Part shown: piece after piece, positions 21,785 to 32,799 of the stretch
Layout of the letters: every line of letters begins with the position of its first letter
Position numbering within the stretch: position 1 is the first letter of the stretch
Assembly (NCBI GenBank): GCA_911728435.2
Contig: OU452201.1
Span: 11,842,001-11,906,000 of the forward strand
Direction of reading: 5' to 3'
DNA: 64,000 nt
Origin: Apoderus coryli
Taxonomy: Eukaryota; Arthropoda; Insecta; Coleoptera; Attelabidae
Position numbers and translations under genes: made by a program
The notes under the pieces: model-generated
Database searches by the model: none
The model's input: the letters and a program-made list of their open reading frames with translations, nothing else
What the model was told of the DNA's origin: nothing

Positions 21785-21945
21785 TAGCAAATAATCCAAA
21801 AACAGTCAGAGATCAGTTCTTGCCCAACAGCAGGGATCGATTCTGACAGTTCTAGAACCGTTCTCGGACTTTTTTTTTCAAACTCTGACTGCGCACACTC
21901 CTGACAGTTCTAGAACAGTTATGTACGAACCCGAATAAAGCTAAT
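21785..21945 (+). mobile_element. retroelement 3' end, second copy of CCCGAATAAAGCTA family
   Basis: Matches the minus-strand end at 18691-18810. It carries two copies of GACAGTTCTAGAAC (palindromic core GTTCTAGAAC at 21849-21858 and 21907-21916) and ends AACCCGAATAAAGCTAATTG without a long tail. Confidence 0.5.
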
Positions 21946-23010
21946 TGTTCAACTAAGATTTCGTTTAATGGAAAAAACGTGGACGAATTTACACAAGCAA
22001 ATTTGCAAATATTTTTTCGTTGTTGATATTGAAAATACTTCTGAATAAAGACGTGTGGTTGACAAACAAATATATCCGTGAATCTCAATCGGTAGGACGT
22101 CTTTTTTCTGAAGGAAACGTCTGAGTAAAGTTGAAGCATATACAATCTTGACGAAATATTTTAAATTAGTATCTGTGGTCGAATGTATAATCGATTAATA
22201 CAACCTGATATAGTTTAAAATACGAAAAAGAAATTATAGCATTACATTTTTTAATTGAATTTAAAAATAACATCAAAGTTTCTATCTTTATATTTTTGGC
22301 TCGTATACGGATTATAAGCTTTTGATTTACAAAGCTTAAATCCTCATATCTATATCCTATTTGTCCAGTGTATATATTATATATACATATGTAGAAGAGA
22401 AACTAGACATGTGTAAAGTCAGTTAAAAGAATATATATGTATATTAAAAGTTTCCCTAACTTTTTGAAATATACTTTGAATTTATTTTCTATGCAGGATT
22501 CCATAGCCTTATTTTTAGTAACATATTATTATGTTTTATTTAACAATTTACAAGTGTAGTTGGAAAACATATACAATATATATATCAAAATTAAACACTG
22601 TCTAGTGAAAATTCTTAATAAGATTTTAACATATAAAAAAGAAATCACAAGTTCACAAGAGCACCTGCCACTTGCCCATGCCTCAATTCAATTGAGGCTC
22701 TGCTAATTTAGACAACATCTTCATGCCATAAAATTGCCTTTTCTTGTCTCTGGCGTTTGAGTTAGGTCTGTGAGAGTAGTGTTCTTGGTTTTGGTTCTCA
22801 TAGTTGTAGAAAAGGTCCATATTTTTGTTTTTGAGAATAGAAAAAAATCAGGTTTGTCGCCCCAAAACTTTCCCGACGAGATATTATCAAAAATATATGA
22901 CCTGCGTAACGAAACAGAATTTTAATAATAATTATTATTATAATAGTATTATTTTTAATAAACTAACGTAACAAACTGACAAAAATTAGAAAAAAAAAGT
23001 ATTGTCAGAG
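21946..23010. other. AT-rich stretch without a recognisable gene
   Basis: It contains a TA-rich palindromic run near 22370-22390 and AT trinucleotide runs near 22923-22950. No coding similarity. Confidence 0.5.
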
Positions 23011-23016
23011 CTGGGA

Positions 23017-23092
23017 TTCTAACCTAATAACCTTCCGCATGCGAAGCAAATGCGAATACTCTATCAATGACGCCACAAACCTCTCTTTAAAA
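23017..23092 (-). mobile_element. tRNA-like SINE head or tRNA pseudogene
   Basis: On the minus strand TGGCGTCATTGATAGAGTA resembles a pol III A box and D arm, and GGTTAGAATCC differs by one base from the B box GGTTCGAATCC. Between them lies TTCGCAT...GCATGCGGAAGG, an anticodon-arm-like segment. The 3' side GCTCTGAC has no complementary 5' acceptor strand, so it is not a functional tRNA. It is most likely the head of a tRNA-derived SINE. Confidence 0.45.
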
Positions 23093-23100
23093 ATATTATA

Positions 23101-23470
23101 ATTGTAATAAGATAGGTTCCAACTACCTAACTGATGAAATTTTAAACGCAACTTTCTCGAGAATTATGGGGGCAAATATGAAAAGTGACCTATCGCTATA
23201 AAGCAGATAAAAAAATGCTTTAAAATGAGGTATCACTCGACCCCTACTTTTATTTGAAAATATACCAAAATTTAGTTCAATAAAGCGTTTGGGCGCTATC
23301 GTGGAAGAATACATACTGACACACATACACCCACTCACACAGACAGACAGACCTCCATCTGGAAATGTAGCATCTTAATCGTCTCAGGGAACATCAAAAT
23401 GGTTATATCCGTCTTTATCTCAATTTTTTTAGCGCTTTCACAATACTTCCCTGTGCGGGAAAGTAATAAA
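23101..23470. repeat. dispersed repeat with a GTCTCAGG...ATATCTG tail
   Basis: A block around 23372-23435 (ATCTTAATCGTCTCAGGGAA, then CATCAAAATGGTTATATC) recurs at 37284-37345 (GTCTTAGTCGTCTCAGGGGA, then CTTCAAAATAGTTATATC). It includes a (GACA)n stretch at 23338-23349. It lies beside the tRNA-like head, so both may be parts of one SINE family. Confidence 0.5.
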
Positions 23471-23639
23471 TTACGGACAGGTAAGTATTAACTTAATTTT
23501 TATTAAAAATATTCGTCGAAGCTGAGTTCGATTTTTATTAATTATACGCTACCCTTCAATACATAAACCATCTTGCCATAAATCTCACATAAATACATAC
23601 ATACCCTTATGTCCCAAATATACCAACCCCTTTGCAACT

Positions 23640-23930
23640 TTTCCCCCCTCTCCAAGTCCTTTCAGTGTAACTCCCCGCAAAATTCGCCCGGAACAGAACA
23701 AGTATTCCCCATCTGCGGCATGCATAATTCATGTCCGGCCTGGCCGATGTCCCATGTACTCTATGCTATAAGTTTTGTGTAGCCCTTCAGGGCAGCCGTC
23801 GGTCGGTCGGTCGGCCTGTGCGGAGTTCGCTCACTCTACTGTTGTTGTACCAGTTCCTCGTCCCTTTTTGACAATCCCGTATACCCTTGTAAATGGCATT
23901 GTACACCCTGGCCAAACCCGTCAACCTTTC
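23640..23930. promoter_or_regulatory. GC-rich, CpG-containing patch, possible promoter or first exon
   Basis: This is the most GC-rich 300 bp of an otherwise very AT-rich window. It contains a (GTCG)4-like run near 23799-23816 and several CpG-rich segments. A 68-codon plus-strand frame starts at 23775 but shows no similarity. Such patches in insect genomes can be promoters or 5' exons, but no TATA box, gene body or splice site could be tied to it. Confidence 0.25.
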
Positions 23931-24495
23931 ATAATAGATATAGGTATACAGGAGATATTATATAATATTCGGAATACGTGATCGACATTTTGAAACTATA
24001 GATGGCTAAATAATCATTTCTACTCGTATAATGTATGCTATTATGCATATTATTTTAACAGAGAATATTTACAGTTAAAATGTCTTGATGTCTGTCATTT
24101 TAGAGTTATTCTGCAACATTCTTGTTTGAAACCAAGAGGCATTATTATGCTACATATTTTCGTAAGATATTTCTGTATTCATAAAAATTTCCTTTCCATT
24201 TTTGCACGTTGCACAATTTGTGTCATCTATAATCGTGGCCCAAATTAGACGTTTTCTTAATTAACCAAGGTTCTCCAGGGTCAAATTTTATGAAAAGCTC
24301 ACTCGTGCAAACTAAATTTGGCTATCGTTGTCAATTTTGGTCGATTTAAGCTTTTTTGTTATTTGAGATAAATGATTTTTGCAAAAACTTTCTCATAGCG
24401 AAAATGTGAAATGGGACACCGTGTAGATCTGCTTAAATTTGAGAAGTCCCTTTCCTATACTTTTTATTCATATCATATTTTATTTTTTTCCAAAA
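23931..24495. other. no gene seen, possible repeat terminus near 24416
   Basis: GGGACACCGTGTA at 24414-24426, read inversely, is TACACGGTGTCCC, which looks like a mariner/Tc1-type terminus. No matching opposite end was found. Confidence 0.35.
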
Positions 24496-24497
24496 AA

Positions 24498-24798
24498 TAT
24501 TTAAAAAGAAAAAATTGTCAACAAAAGTCAAAATATTTTCTCATTTTGTTTTAGTTTATTTTTTTTTTATTTAAAAACAAAAGAGTTAAATTACAGCTTT
24601 ATTTTAATCATTTGGAAATAGACGCTCTTAAAAAATCAAAATAAAATGGTTTAAACACACATTTTTAGACAATTTAAGTTTAAATACAATAATAGATTTT
24701 ATTCTATTTATACTTAAATTGCCGAAAAAAAAATATTTTTAAATGACAAAAAATTTATGACTTTTGTTGACAATTTTTTCTTTTTAAATATTTTTTAT
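24498..24798. repeat. AT-rich foldback (inverted repeat of about 36 bp)
   Basis: AAATATTTAAAAAGAAAAAA...TCA (24498-24533) is repeated inverted at 24761-24797, essentially perfectly. A second nested pair (AATTTAAGTTTAAATA / TATTTATACTTAAATT) lies near 24670-24722. A small palindromic MITE is likely. Confidence 0.65.
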
Positions 24799-27105
24799 GA
24801 GAAAACGGTTATCCTTAAGCTCATGAAATAATATTAATAAAATATTTAAAAAACTACTGGACCTAGTCATATCAAGCCTTATGTCATTTGTCTTGTATTT
24901 TAGACCGTTATTTATTTATGTGTGTTGCATTAAGAAAAAGCAAGTTTGGTCTGCTGTGCATTTGTGAACAACCCTGTATAGCTGAAAACATTTTAGGGTT
25001 GAACATCTCTTCAGTGCCTAAAAGTTTTCTTTTGTCTATCGCTTATAGATCTTGAGATATCTTCCGCCCTGTATATTTTTAGTCGTACAAAAAATAGGAT
25101 AAGCATCACGAACGTTATAAATATTAAATAAATAAATTAAATATCGTTACGTTCTTGATACTTAATATACTCTATCTGTAGTACATTTGAAGCATGCATT
25201 CAAAATGTTTATGCAGAGCCAAGCTTTAGACCCTTACCTTTAAAACGATTTTTAAAAGTTAATTATCTATATTTATCATCGTCTAATGTAAGAAACATCT
25301 TTTCCTTAAAGTACACACAGTTTTAGATATGTCAACAAGTATTTTTTTTTCAGAAATACCACTTTCAACTCGTATTGTACCCTCATAAAATAAATAATTA
25401 TATTCTTTATACATTTATGTGGTCAAAGTTCAACGAGATTTTGGTCCATACTCAGTCTATGATACCTATTTAAAAACCTGATTTTATGATATGCTTGTGA
25501 CTTTCAATAGAAGAGGTCGAGACCTTTCCTCTAAAGATGAAAACTGGGTCAGTTCTGTAAAAGAGTCGTAGGTCAAATAGGGATGAAGTGTGGTCCAGCA
25601 AGGTGCTATTCAGAGTATTCAGATAGTCGGTTATTTTTTAATAGGGTGCATAATTTTACACTTGTTTATGCATTTATTTCACATCTTTAAAGATATGTCA
25701 CATTTTTTATTGTCAATATATTTCATTAAATGATTGAGATAAAATGGATTAGTATCATCTTCATAAATACACAATTATTATTGAATGAATGAATGTAGAT
25801 ATTTTTGATAGTAAATGCATTTTTGCTGAATTAAACCAGAGTTGTGTTGATCAAACAAAGCTTTCGAGATATATTTATATCTGCATCACGGCATAGTAAA
25901 AGAAAGTTTTATTTAAAGCATCAAAGACTGAACATCTCAAGAAATTTTATCTTCTTAGAATAGCCCATGGAACATTTCAATAGAAACCACACCAAAACTG
26001 AAAAAATAGCCAAACAAGATTTATTCTAAAATACGAACTTTGAAAGAGAGTCGGTCTCTAGATAGGTCTTGATGTGCGATTGCCATAAAGTCTATGAACC
26101 CTCAAACCTATATATTTCATATAATAATCGGAATTTATTATTAAAAAAAACTGTATATGATCATGATTGACCACTATCAAATTAAATGTTGTGTAAAATC
26201 TTGTCAAATAATGCACATTCATTCTGCTTATCAAAGCAGTTATCTAGACTTTTGTCACAGATTATGCGGCTAATTAATAGCTAATTTAATAAATATTTTT
26301 CCCGCCAAAATTTTTGTAAAAATACTCTAAAAGTTTAGTCCTTTTGAATGGTTATTTCTCCAATTTTTGTAGAACAATCCCATAGAACAAAAACAACAAA
26401 CAAAGTTTTAATTATACTTTCAGCGAAAGCGCAGCGACAATAACAGTATTTCTTGTACACCAAAACATTACTCTAAGGAAAACATTGTGGCTAAGCATCA
26501 ACTAACGAGCTCTTCTATATAAAGACACACGTAAATATCTCGTTTCCTTTTAAGTACACGATAAATATCTTCTGGAATAGCCAAGCAGACCCAAACATAC
26601 ATCAGTTGTCAGAGTAAGAAACATCTCCTGTTTTACTACTACACACTAAACCGAAGCTTATTTCCTTTCCCGCGTCTTGGCGTATTCAAAAGGGATATGG
26701 ATGTTGGCTGACCCTTTTTCGAGCCATCACACTACTAGGAAAAAGGGTATGTTCGACCGTAGAATAGGCTGATTCCGACCTTTTTGCCGGACACAAAAAC
26801 TGTCGCTAATAAATCAGGAACAGACAAGAAATTGGAAGATGGGAGGAAAAATGAAGGAAACATGGATGGTTTGTTCGTATTCACTTGATATCATAGTTAA
26901 ATTGGTTTTTTGAAAAAAAAAGTCATAATTGAATGGTGGCTGAGATTAAGTTAGTTTATTAATTCATAGAAGCTGTTAATGTTTCCACTTTGAATTGGTA
27001 AGAATGAGGATACATTCTGATTTTACCTCATGTCTTTAATGGGATCAATAATCAAGTTTAAAGTTTATAGGTGAGTTGAATTTTATTTATATTTAATGTC
27101 ATAAA
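24799..27105. other. AT-rich stretch without a recognisable gene
   Basis: Single transposon-like termini CCCTGTATA occur near 24971 and 25066 without partners. A decayed hammerhead-like stem (AGATATA/TATATCT followed by CGAAAGC on the minus strand) is near 25861-25900. A TATA-like TCTATATAAAG is near 26513 with no gene attached. Confidence 0.4.
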
Positions 27106-27109
27106 AATC

Positions 27110-27677
27110 TGACAGCAGGGACCTATTAGTCCGTTCAAAAAGGCCATAGGAGTATACATAATGGCGCTACTAGAATTTTTTCCATGTGATTTTTCTTTAG
27201 TACTATCCTTCAAACAATACGTGTATAAATTTAAGAGCAATCTGATTATTGATTCGTGAGTTATAGAATTTTGTGGGAAGCAACGTTTGATATTGAAAAA
27301 AAGTGAATTTCCAGTTTTGATGAAGCATTGCTTTTTGATAAAAAAAAAATACAGTGGAAACCAAACAATGGCTTGATCAACATTATACGAACTCTGCTCC
27401 TTCGAGACAAATGGTAGAGAAGTGGATTGCTGAATTTAAACGTGGTCGTACCAGCACATGATGCAGAGCGCAGTGGACGCCCAAATGAGGCTGTTATTCC
27501 AGAAAACGTCAAAAAAATTCAGAAATTGGTTATGAACAATTGCATATTGAAGGTGCACGAGTTAGCTGACACTGTAAAGATATCAGATTGTAGTGTTTTT
27601 ACCATTTTACACGAACATTTGAGTATGTCAAAGCTCTGTGCAAAGTGGGTGCCGCATGAGCTCACAGTCGACTAAAA
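27110..27677 (+). pseudogene. mariner copy 1, 5' half, joined to a LINE
   Basis: The 5' non-coding part matches copies 2 and 3 (for example GATACGTGTATAAATTT before TTGATTCGTGAG). The coding region starts near 27293, where the ATG has changed, and reads KSEFPVLMKHCF, then across frameshifts DAERSGRPNEAVIPENVKK, VHELADTVKIS and LCAKWVPHELTVD. The last codon before the break (TAA) replaces the CAA of copy 3. At about 27678 the sequence switches to a LINE reverse transcriptase. All catalytic Asp regions lie in the missing 3' half, which is not found on the far side of the LINE. Confidence 0.8.
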
Positions 27678-28878
27678 AAAACATAATTCTTGGTCCACTG
27701 TTGTTTAGTATTTATGTCTCAAACTCACCTAGAGCTGTGTCATATTGTAAGCAGCATTACTTTGCGGATGACGCTCAGTTGTATTTGGCATTTCCATTAA
27801 AGGAATCTTCAACTGCTCTCGCGCAGATCAACAGCGACTTAAATTCATTTAGGCAGTTTGCTGAGAGTCATTGTCTTAGGTTAAATGCAGGAAAGTCTGT
27901 TGCAATATTGTTTGTTCGCAAGGCCGATAAGCTTTCATTTTTGAATATGTACAACAACTCTTGAAGGATAGACAATACAGTCATTAATTTTCAGAGGAAG
28001 GTCAGAAACCTTGGCCTTGTAATGGACGATGAATTGCGCTTCTCGGGGCACATTAGTTGTGCTCTGCAGAGAGCATACTTGAATCTAAAAGTTTTATTCC
28101 ACAATCGCCTGGTGTTGACTCGAAAACTTAAAATAACATTATGTGAGACGCTAGTGTTATCGCATTTAAATTACTGCGATACAATTTATGATTCCTGTTT
28201 GACAGTAATTGATAGAAATCGTATACAAAAGCTCCAGAATTCCTGTCTTCGACTTGTCTTTGGTATCAGGAAATTTGACAGAGTTTTGCCACACATTTCT
28301 CGATTATTCGGTATAAAACACCACCGTATCTTTATAATAAAATTACATTTCGAACAGACATTCACAATATAAATATACGTTTTCCAAATAACTTAAATAT
28401 ACCAGCTCATTATACCGAAGTGTTTAAGAGGTCTTTTTCCTATAACGTCACGAAATGCATAAATTCCTGGCCAAAAGAATTAAGGGAAGCTAAAACGAAA
28501 AATGTGTTTAAGAGAAAATTCTTGAGACTCATTGCCTAAACCAGGAGTGGTTTTTGTTGAGGCTTGCTGTGTAATATGGTGGTGCTGCATGCTTGTTCAT
28601 GGCATTCGGATGCAGTAAATTATTGTTTTTTTTATTATTGTTCTTTTTTCTTAGTTGCTTTTTGTATTGATTCTTGTATTTATATTTGTAATTTGTTTAC
28701 GTATTTTTTTTTCAAACTAGCATAAGCTTATTTTTTCAATGGGTTAGCTGAACAGACGGTTATTTGCTTGCAGAGCACCGTACTGAAACTCGCCCAGTTG
28801 CATTAAATAATTAAGATTTGTATGTTTGTAACGACAGATATAATGCAATAAAAGTACTTTATTATTATTATTATAATA
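27678..28878 (+). mobile_element. 5'-truncated LINE copy E with complete 3' end
   Basis: It starts inside reverse-transcriptase motif B (ILGPLLFSIYVSN), has motif C as FADDAQ near 27755, and continues with a stop near 27961, then MDDELRFSGHISCALQRAYL, LVLSHLNYCDTIYDSC and IQKLQNSCLRLVFGIRKFD. After an internal deletion and frameshift near 28320 the frame TPPYLYNKITFRTDIHNINI runs to a TAA at 28537. The 3' UTR ends AATAAAAGTACTTTATTATTATTATTATA at 28851-28878. It is collinear with copies A and B. Truncation exactly within mariner copy 1 suggests insertion into it, followed by loss of the mariner 3' half. Confidence 0.85.
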
Positions 28879-28959
28879 CTACCTTTATATTGTATCCTAA
28901 TTTTTTAATTCATATTTCAGACCTGAAACTTGAGTTCACTATTCCAATGTCTCTGAATA

Positions 28960-29015
28960 TTTAATCACTATACTGATGACGATATTTATTTTAAGGTTGA
29001 AACATGTATGGTTGT
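28960..29015 (+). ncRNA. hammerhead-like motif, decayed
   Basis: CTGATGA (28973-28979) and GAAACATGTATGG (28999-29011) are present with the extra base after the first box, but the intervening stem II no longer pairs well and stem I is weak. It lies just beyond the tail of LINE copy E. Confidence 0.35.
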
Positions 29016-31138
29016 AAGATAATTTAATTTTATTCATAACTTTATTTATTATGATATCCTGTGGTGTGAGGCTGTCAATATATGAAAGAGTAAATAAATC
29101 CTTTTTTTTATTTTTATATATAACAATCTATATTTAGTTTCATCGAGAACCAAAGCAATTTATTTGATCCGGTTTAGTTACTTATAAACTAACGGTAGCG
29201 AAGTCAACCGGATCATATTAGCCAACTGGTGTTAATCACACGTCAACGGGTTGATTTTTTCAATTAATTTTCATCTTCCTGTTGAAAACTAAATAAATTG
29301 TTTAACAAAATAGTATAATGGTCGCGGAACTAATTTGAAATTGATTAATTTTGTTGGTGGTTGGAAATATTCAGAGGGTGCGGTTCTAATGTTGTCTAAA
29401 GTCTATATAAAATATCTTTTTCTTTACTTCTCATATGTTGCTACATTCTGTAGCGCGATTATTATTTTAACCTAACACCACTTAGAAGGTTGATATCGCG
29501 ATTTTCCAAAAGTGCACAGTAATAATAGTCGCTGGATGAATAATTTAAAAGGAAACGTCTAGTGATTGAGAGTGTATCTAAATTTGACTTAGCGGAATCC
29601 TTGGTTCGTAGTACCTTCACGTGTTGATTGGATATAAGCTATAGTTGGTTGCCAATAAAGTCCTGAAGGAATTTGAATGCTGCTGTTTTGTATTATATCT
29701 AATTAATTAATAAAAAGATAGATAGATGAATAAAATAATTTACTTATCAAAGATCCTCTGATATTCTCTGATTTAAATACTTGGGCATACCCAATCTCTA
29801 CCAGGAATAAATGCATTTATATATCGAAACTATAGTAGAATATAGAATAGGTTAAAAAGCCAAAGCTATTCAAAATCTGAAAATACAATCATGTACTTTT
29901 GATTGAGACAATTTATCACTATCACGTTCAATACTCCTACAACGATATGTATGTATATTTAGGTTAGGTTTGTGTGATATTTTTCCGGATTTGGTCTGCA
30001 GCGAAATATACATATATAAATCGACTTAAATTAGGTAGTTGGTAGCGACAGTGACATATAAACTTTGGTTTGGCGACGAATAACAAAAATATATAAGGAA
30101 CCAAATCTTCATCGTTTTCCCCTCTATACAGCTTAACTTAGGAGCAGGGGCGCACACGAAATAAAGAAAATATTATAAATGCTTGTGACAAATATTTATC
30201 TCCCGCACACTATTATAATAGTTGTCTAATTTTTAACAATAAGTACAAAAAAGCGCTTTCCTAAGTTAGTGTAAAAAGACAAACTGGTTAGAGCGACTCT
30301 GTTGGAAAAGCACTTTGACAAATATCTTATTTACCTCATACAGAGTGAGCCTTGGTGGATGGCACATTCGAATATTTTCACAAGCTTTTTATTGGATTTC
30401 CTTAAAGAAAATATTTAAATTTCAGAATACATCTAGTTTTAGTAATTATGTTAAAATATCAATAATTTAATTTTTTTTTTTGGCGAAAAATGCTTTAAAA
30501 ATCTTTTACACCTAAGGAGTTAATGTATTGAAATTTGGAGCTTTAAAAGATACCGCATTATAGGGAATTTCAAAATTTCGAATACAGTTTTACAGCATAG
30601 CTCAAAATCACAATTACAATGCCTACTAATACGTCTCTAAAAAATATTATTTTTTAAATGTAACACTTTGTATATACCGTGCGACACTGGTATTATTGCT
30701 ACCAAAGTCCGGGCTTATTTAAATCACCCAACAGAGCCTTGGTAACGGCTGATAGCTCCTGACGCCACAATGGAATATATACTGATGTACTGTATGTATA
30801 TTATATATTATTAGAGAGGATGGTAGGATAGTAGTGCCCATCCCTTTCTCCTTTGGCAAATAAATGCGAAAATATGACAGGGAATATGTACAGATTTAAT
30901 ACCATTGACGTACGAAACCGTCAAAGTGTCCAAAACATAGGTATCCATGAATTATTCCATTTTGTATGTAGTTTTTTACTTTTTTATTAGAATTGAAATT
31001 CCCATTATATTTTTCTATTAAATGGTAAAAGCTTTATTAGCCTTCATTTATTGTTATTTATTTTAGCTGTTTTTACAAGATTAACAACTGACAAAATCGA
31101 TGTACCGTGTGGTCATTTATAAACGCACACCCCCCCTT
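29016..31138. other. AT-rich stretch without a recognisable gene
   Basis: A short inverted pair GATCCGGTT / AACCGGATC (about 29166 and 29208) and the A/T-rich remainder carry nothing recognisable. No frame longer than 60 codons was credible. Confidence 0.5.
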
Positions 31139-31140
31139 TA

Positions 31141-32797
31141 ACTTTGTTGTTTCACCCTGTAGAAGAAAATGTGAAATACAAAAGTTTTAGGGCTTAATGT
31201 AAAATATTTACAGCATATATTATCGTATATGCAGGGTCTCCCAGTAATGCGTTAGAAATCACAGTTATATTTTTTAAATATTTTACTATTAAAGATTATT
31301 TTCTCCTGGTAACAAAAATACCATTTGATGGGATGGGAACAGTTCAATAAGAATCCGCAATAAAACAAAGCTTTTTCAAAAATTAAATGGATTTTAAACA
31401 AAACAAAAACTAATAGTAATTTACACAAAACCGAGAAAAAAAAACAAAATATTTACAAAAATGTTCGATTCTGTCTCCGTTTACTTCAATGCATTTGTCG
31501 AATCTATTCCTTAATTTTTAATAGTGTTTATTAAAAATTCGGGATAATTTGCAACTAAGCTACTCACTTCTAAATCAACCAACTCTCTCATCTGCTCTCT
31601 GTGTTGATTGTCCAATAAATACACTTTATCTTTAATATAAGCCCATAAAAATATATCCAGAGGCATTAAATCATAACTGCTGTTTGGTGGCCATCGATCA
31701 GATATGTTTCCAAAAAATTTAGATAAGTTTCTCCGGGTAATATGCGTTCAAAAATATATGGTCCTATACTCTGCGGTCCCCTAAAATACCATCCATACGT
31801 TGATCGTCTCTCTTCCTTGAAATCGCGCTTCTCTAACCAAGTTTGGATTGTCAGTGTTCCAAAATCTATGGTTTTGCTTATTTGGTACTCCACTGGTTGA
31901 AAATGAGGATTCATCTGACCACAAAATTTTATGAAGAAACTATGGATCTTCGCCCATTCTCTGCAGCATTTGCTGGCAAAATAGAACTCGTTTTCGCCTC
32001 TGTTCTGGAGATAATGGCTGCGTTGTTCGCATCTTATAGGGTCTTGAAGAATGTTTTATGAGTTCCTTTCTTACCTTTCCTCAAAAGCATCTATTTTGGA
32101 AGCCTGTTTGTCGTATAGTTTGATATACTTTACGAATCGATGTTCACGGGTTTTCTTCAAAATGAGGCAAAATCCATTTCTTCGTTTGCAGGAGCTTTTC
32201 GCACTTGAGCTTTCCCTAAATTTTCTGCACAGACGTGTAATTATCGCTCTAGACGGATACTGTCTTTCTGGATATTGTTGTCTATACTCCCGTACTGTAG
32301 AGGACGGGTTATAATTATTTTTTGCATACAATAACAACATATTTTGCCGTTCTTCATTGGAAAAAATAATTTTAAAATAAACAATCTTTGCACATATTAT
32401 TTACAAAATGACAGTTATTATTAATTTTGACTGACATTTCTATTTGGCTTTTTACATTGCTATGTTTTTTACAGCATCGCATAGCAAACTCTTTTTATTT
32501 TTTGTTTTGTTTAAAATACATTTAAAGTTTGAAAAAGCTTTGTTTTATTGCTAATTCTTATTCAGCCGTTTAATACAAACCCATCAAATATGGTATTTTT
32601 GGAATCAGGAGAAAAGAATCTTTAATAATAAAACATAATATACACCGTGTTCCATTTAAAAATTATGACTGTTTTTTTTCTTCTAACGCGTTACTAGGAC
32701 AGCCTGTATATACGATAATATATGCTGTAAATAGTTTTAATTAAGCCCTAAAACTTTTGTATTTAACATTGTCTTCTACAGGGTGAAACAACAAATT
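31141..32797 (-). mobile_element. Tc1/mariner-superfamily element with TIRs of about 275-300 bp
   Basis: The left arm (31141-31412) and right arm (32497-32797) are inverted copies with strong similarity throughout, including TTTGTTGTTTCACCCTGTAG, AAAAGTTTTAGGGCTTAAT, AGCATATATTATCGTATAT and GCAATAAAACAAAGCTTTTT. TA flanks both outer ends (31139-31140 and 32798-32799). A second terminus-like sequence (CAGGGTCTCCCAGTAATGCG / CAGGCTGTCCTAGTAACGCG) lies about 90 bp inside each end. The interior holds a deleted, frameshifted transposase gene. Arms this similar with a dead gene indicate mobilisation by transposase from another copy, or a fairly recent loss. Confidence 0.8.
31585..32340 (-). pseudogene. 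transposase of the 31.1-kb element, internally deleted
   Basis: The N-terminal frame (32340 downwards) reads NYNPSSTVREYRQQYPERQY and PSRAIITRLCRKFRES, the helix-turn-helix region of insect transposases annotated as DUF4817. Further on, in changing frames, come ILWSDESSFSTSG (first catalytic Asp block), RFWNTDNPNLVREARF, GPYIFE and LPGETYLNFLE. The sequence then jumps to SYDLMPLDIFLWAYIKDKVY, which matches the SPDLTPLDFFLWGxIKDxVY block. About 60-70 residues that should carry the middle HDGAPAH-type Asp block are missing at the jump. Several frameshifts are also present. Confidence 0.75.
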
Positions 32798-32799
32798 TA

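Noticed and set aside
21849..21916. Two TTCTAGAAC palindromes resembling heat-shock elements
   Set aside because: Spacing to the third NGAAN unit is off by one, and the motifs belong to a repeated retroelement 3' end.
25861..25905. Hammerhead-like AGATATA/TATATCT stem followed by CGAAAGC on the minus strand
   Set aside because: The CUGANGA box is replaced (CCGTGATGC) and GAAAC is GAAAG, so too much of the core is missing to call a ribozyme.
26510..26605. TATA box TCTATATAAAG with a possible initiator downstream
   Set aside because: Spacing is not right for a core promoter and no gene follows.
29960..29972. TTAGG-type telomeric repeat
   Set aside because: Only about two units (TTAGGTTAGG); no array.
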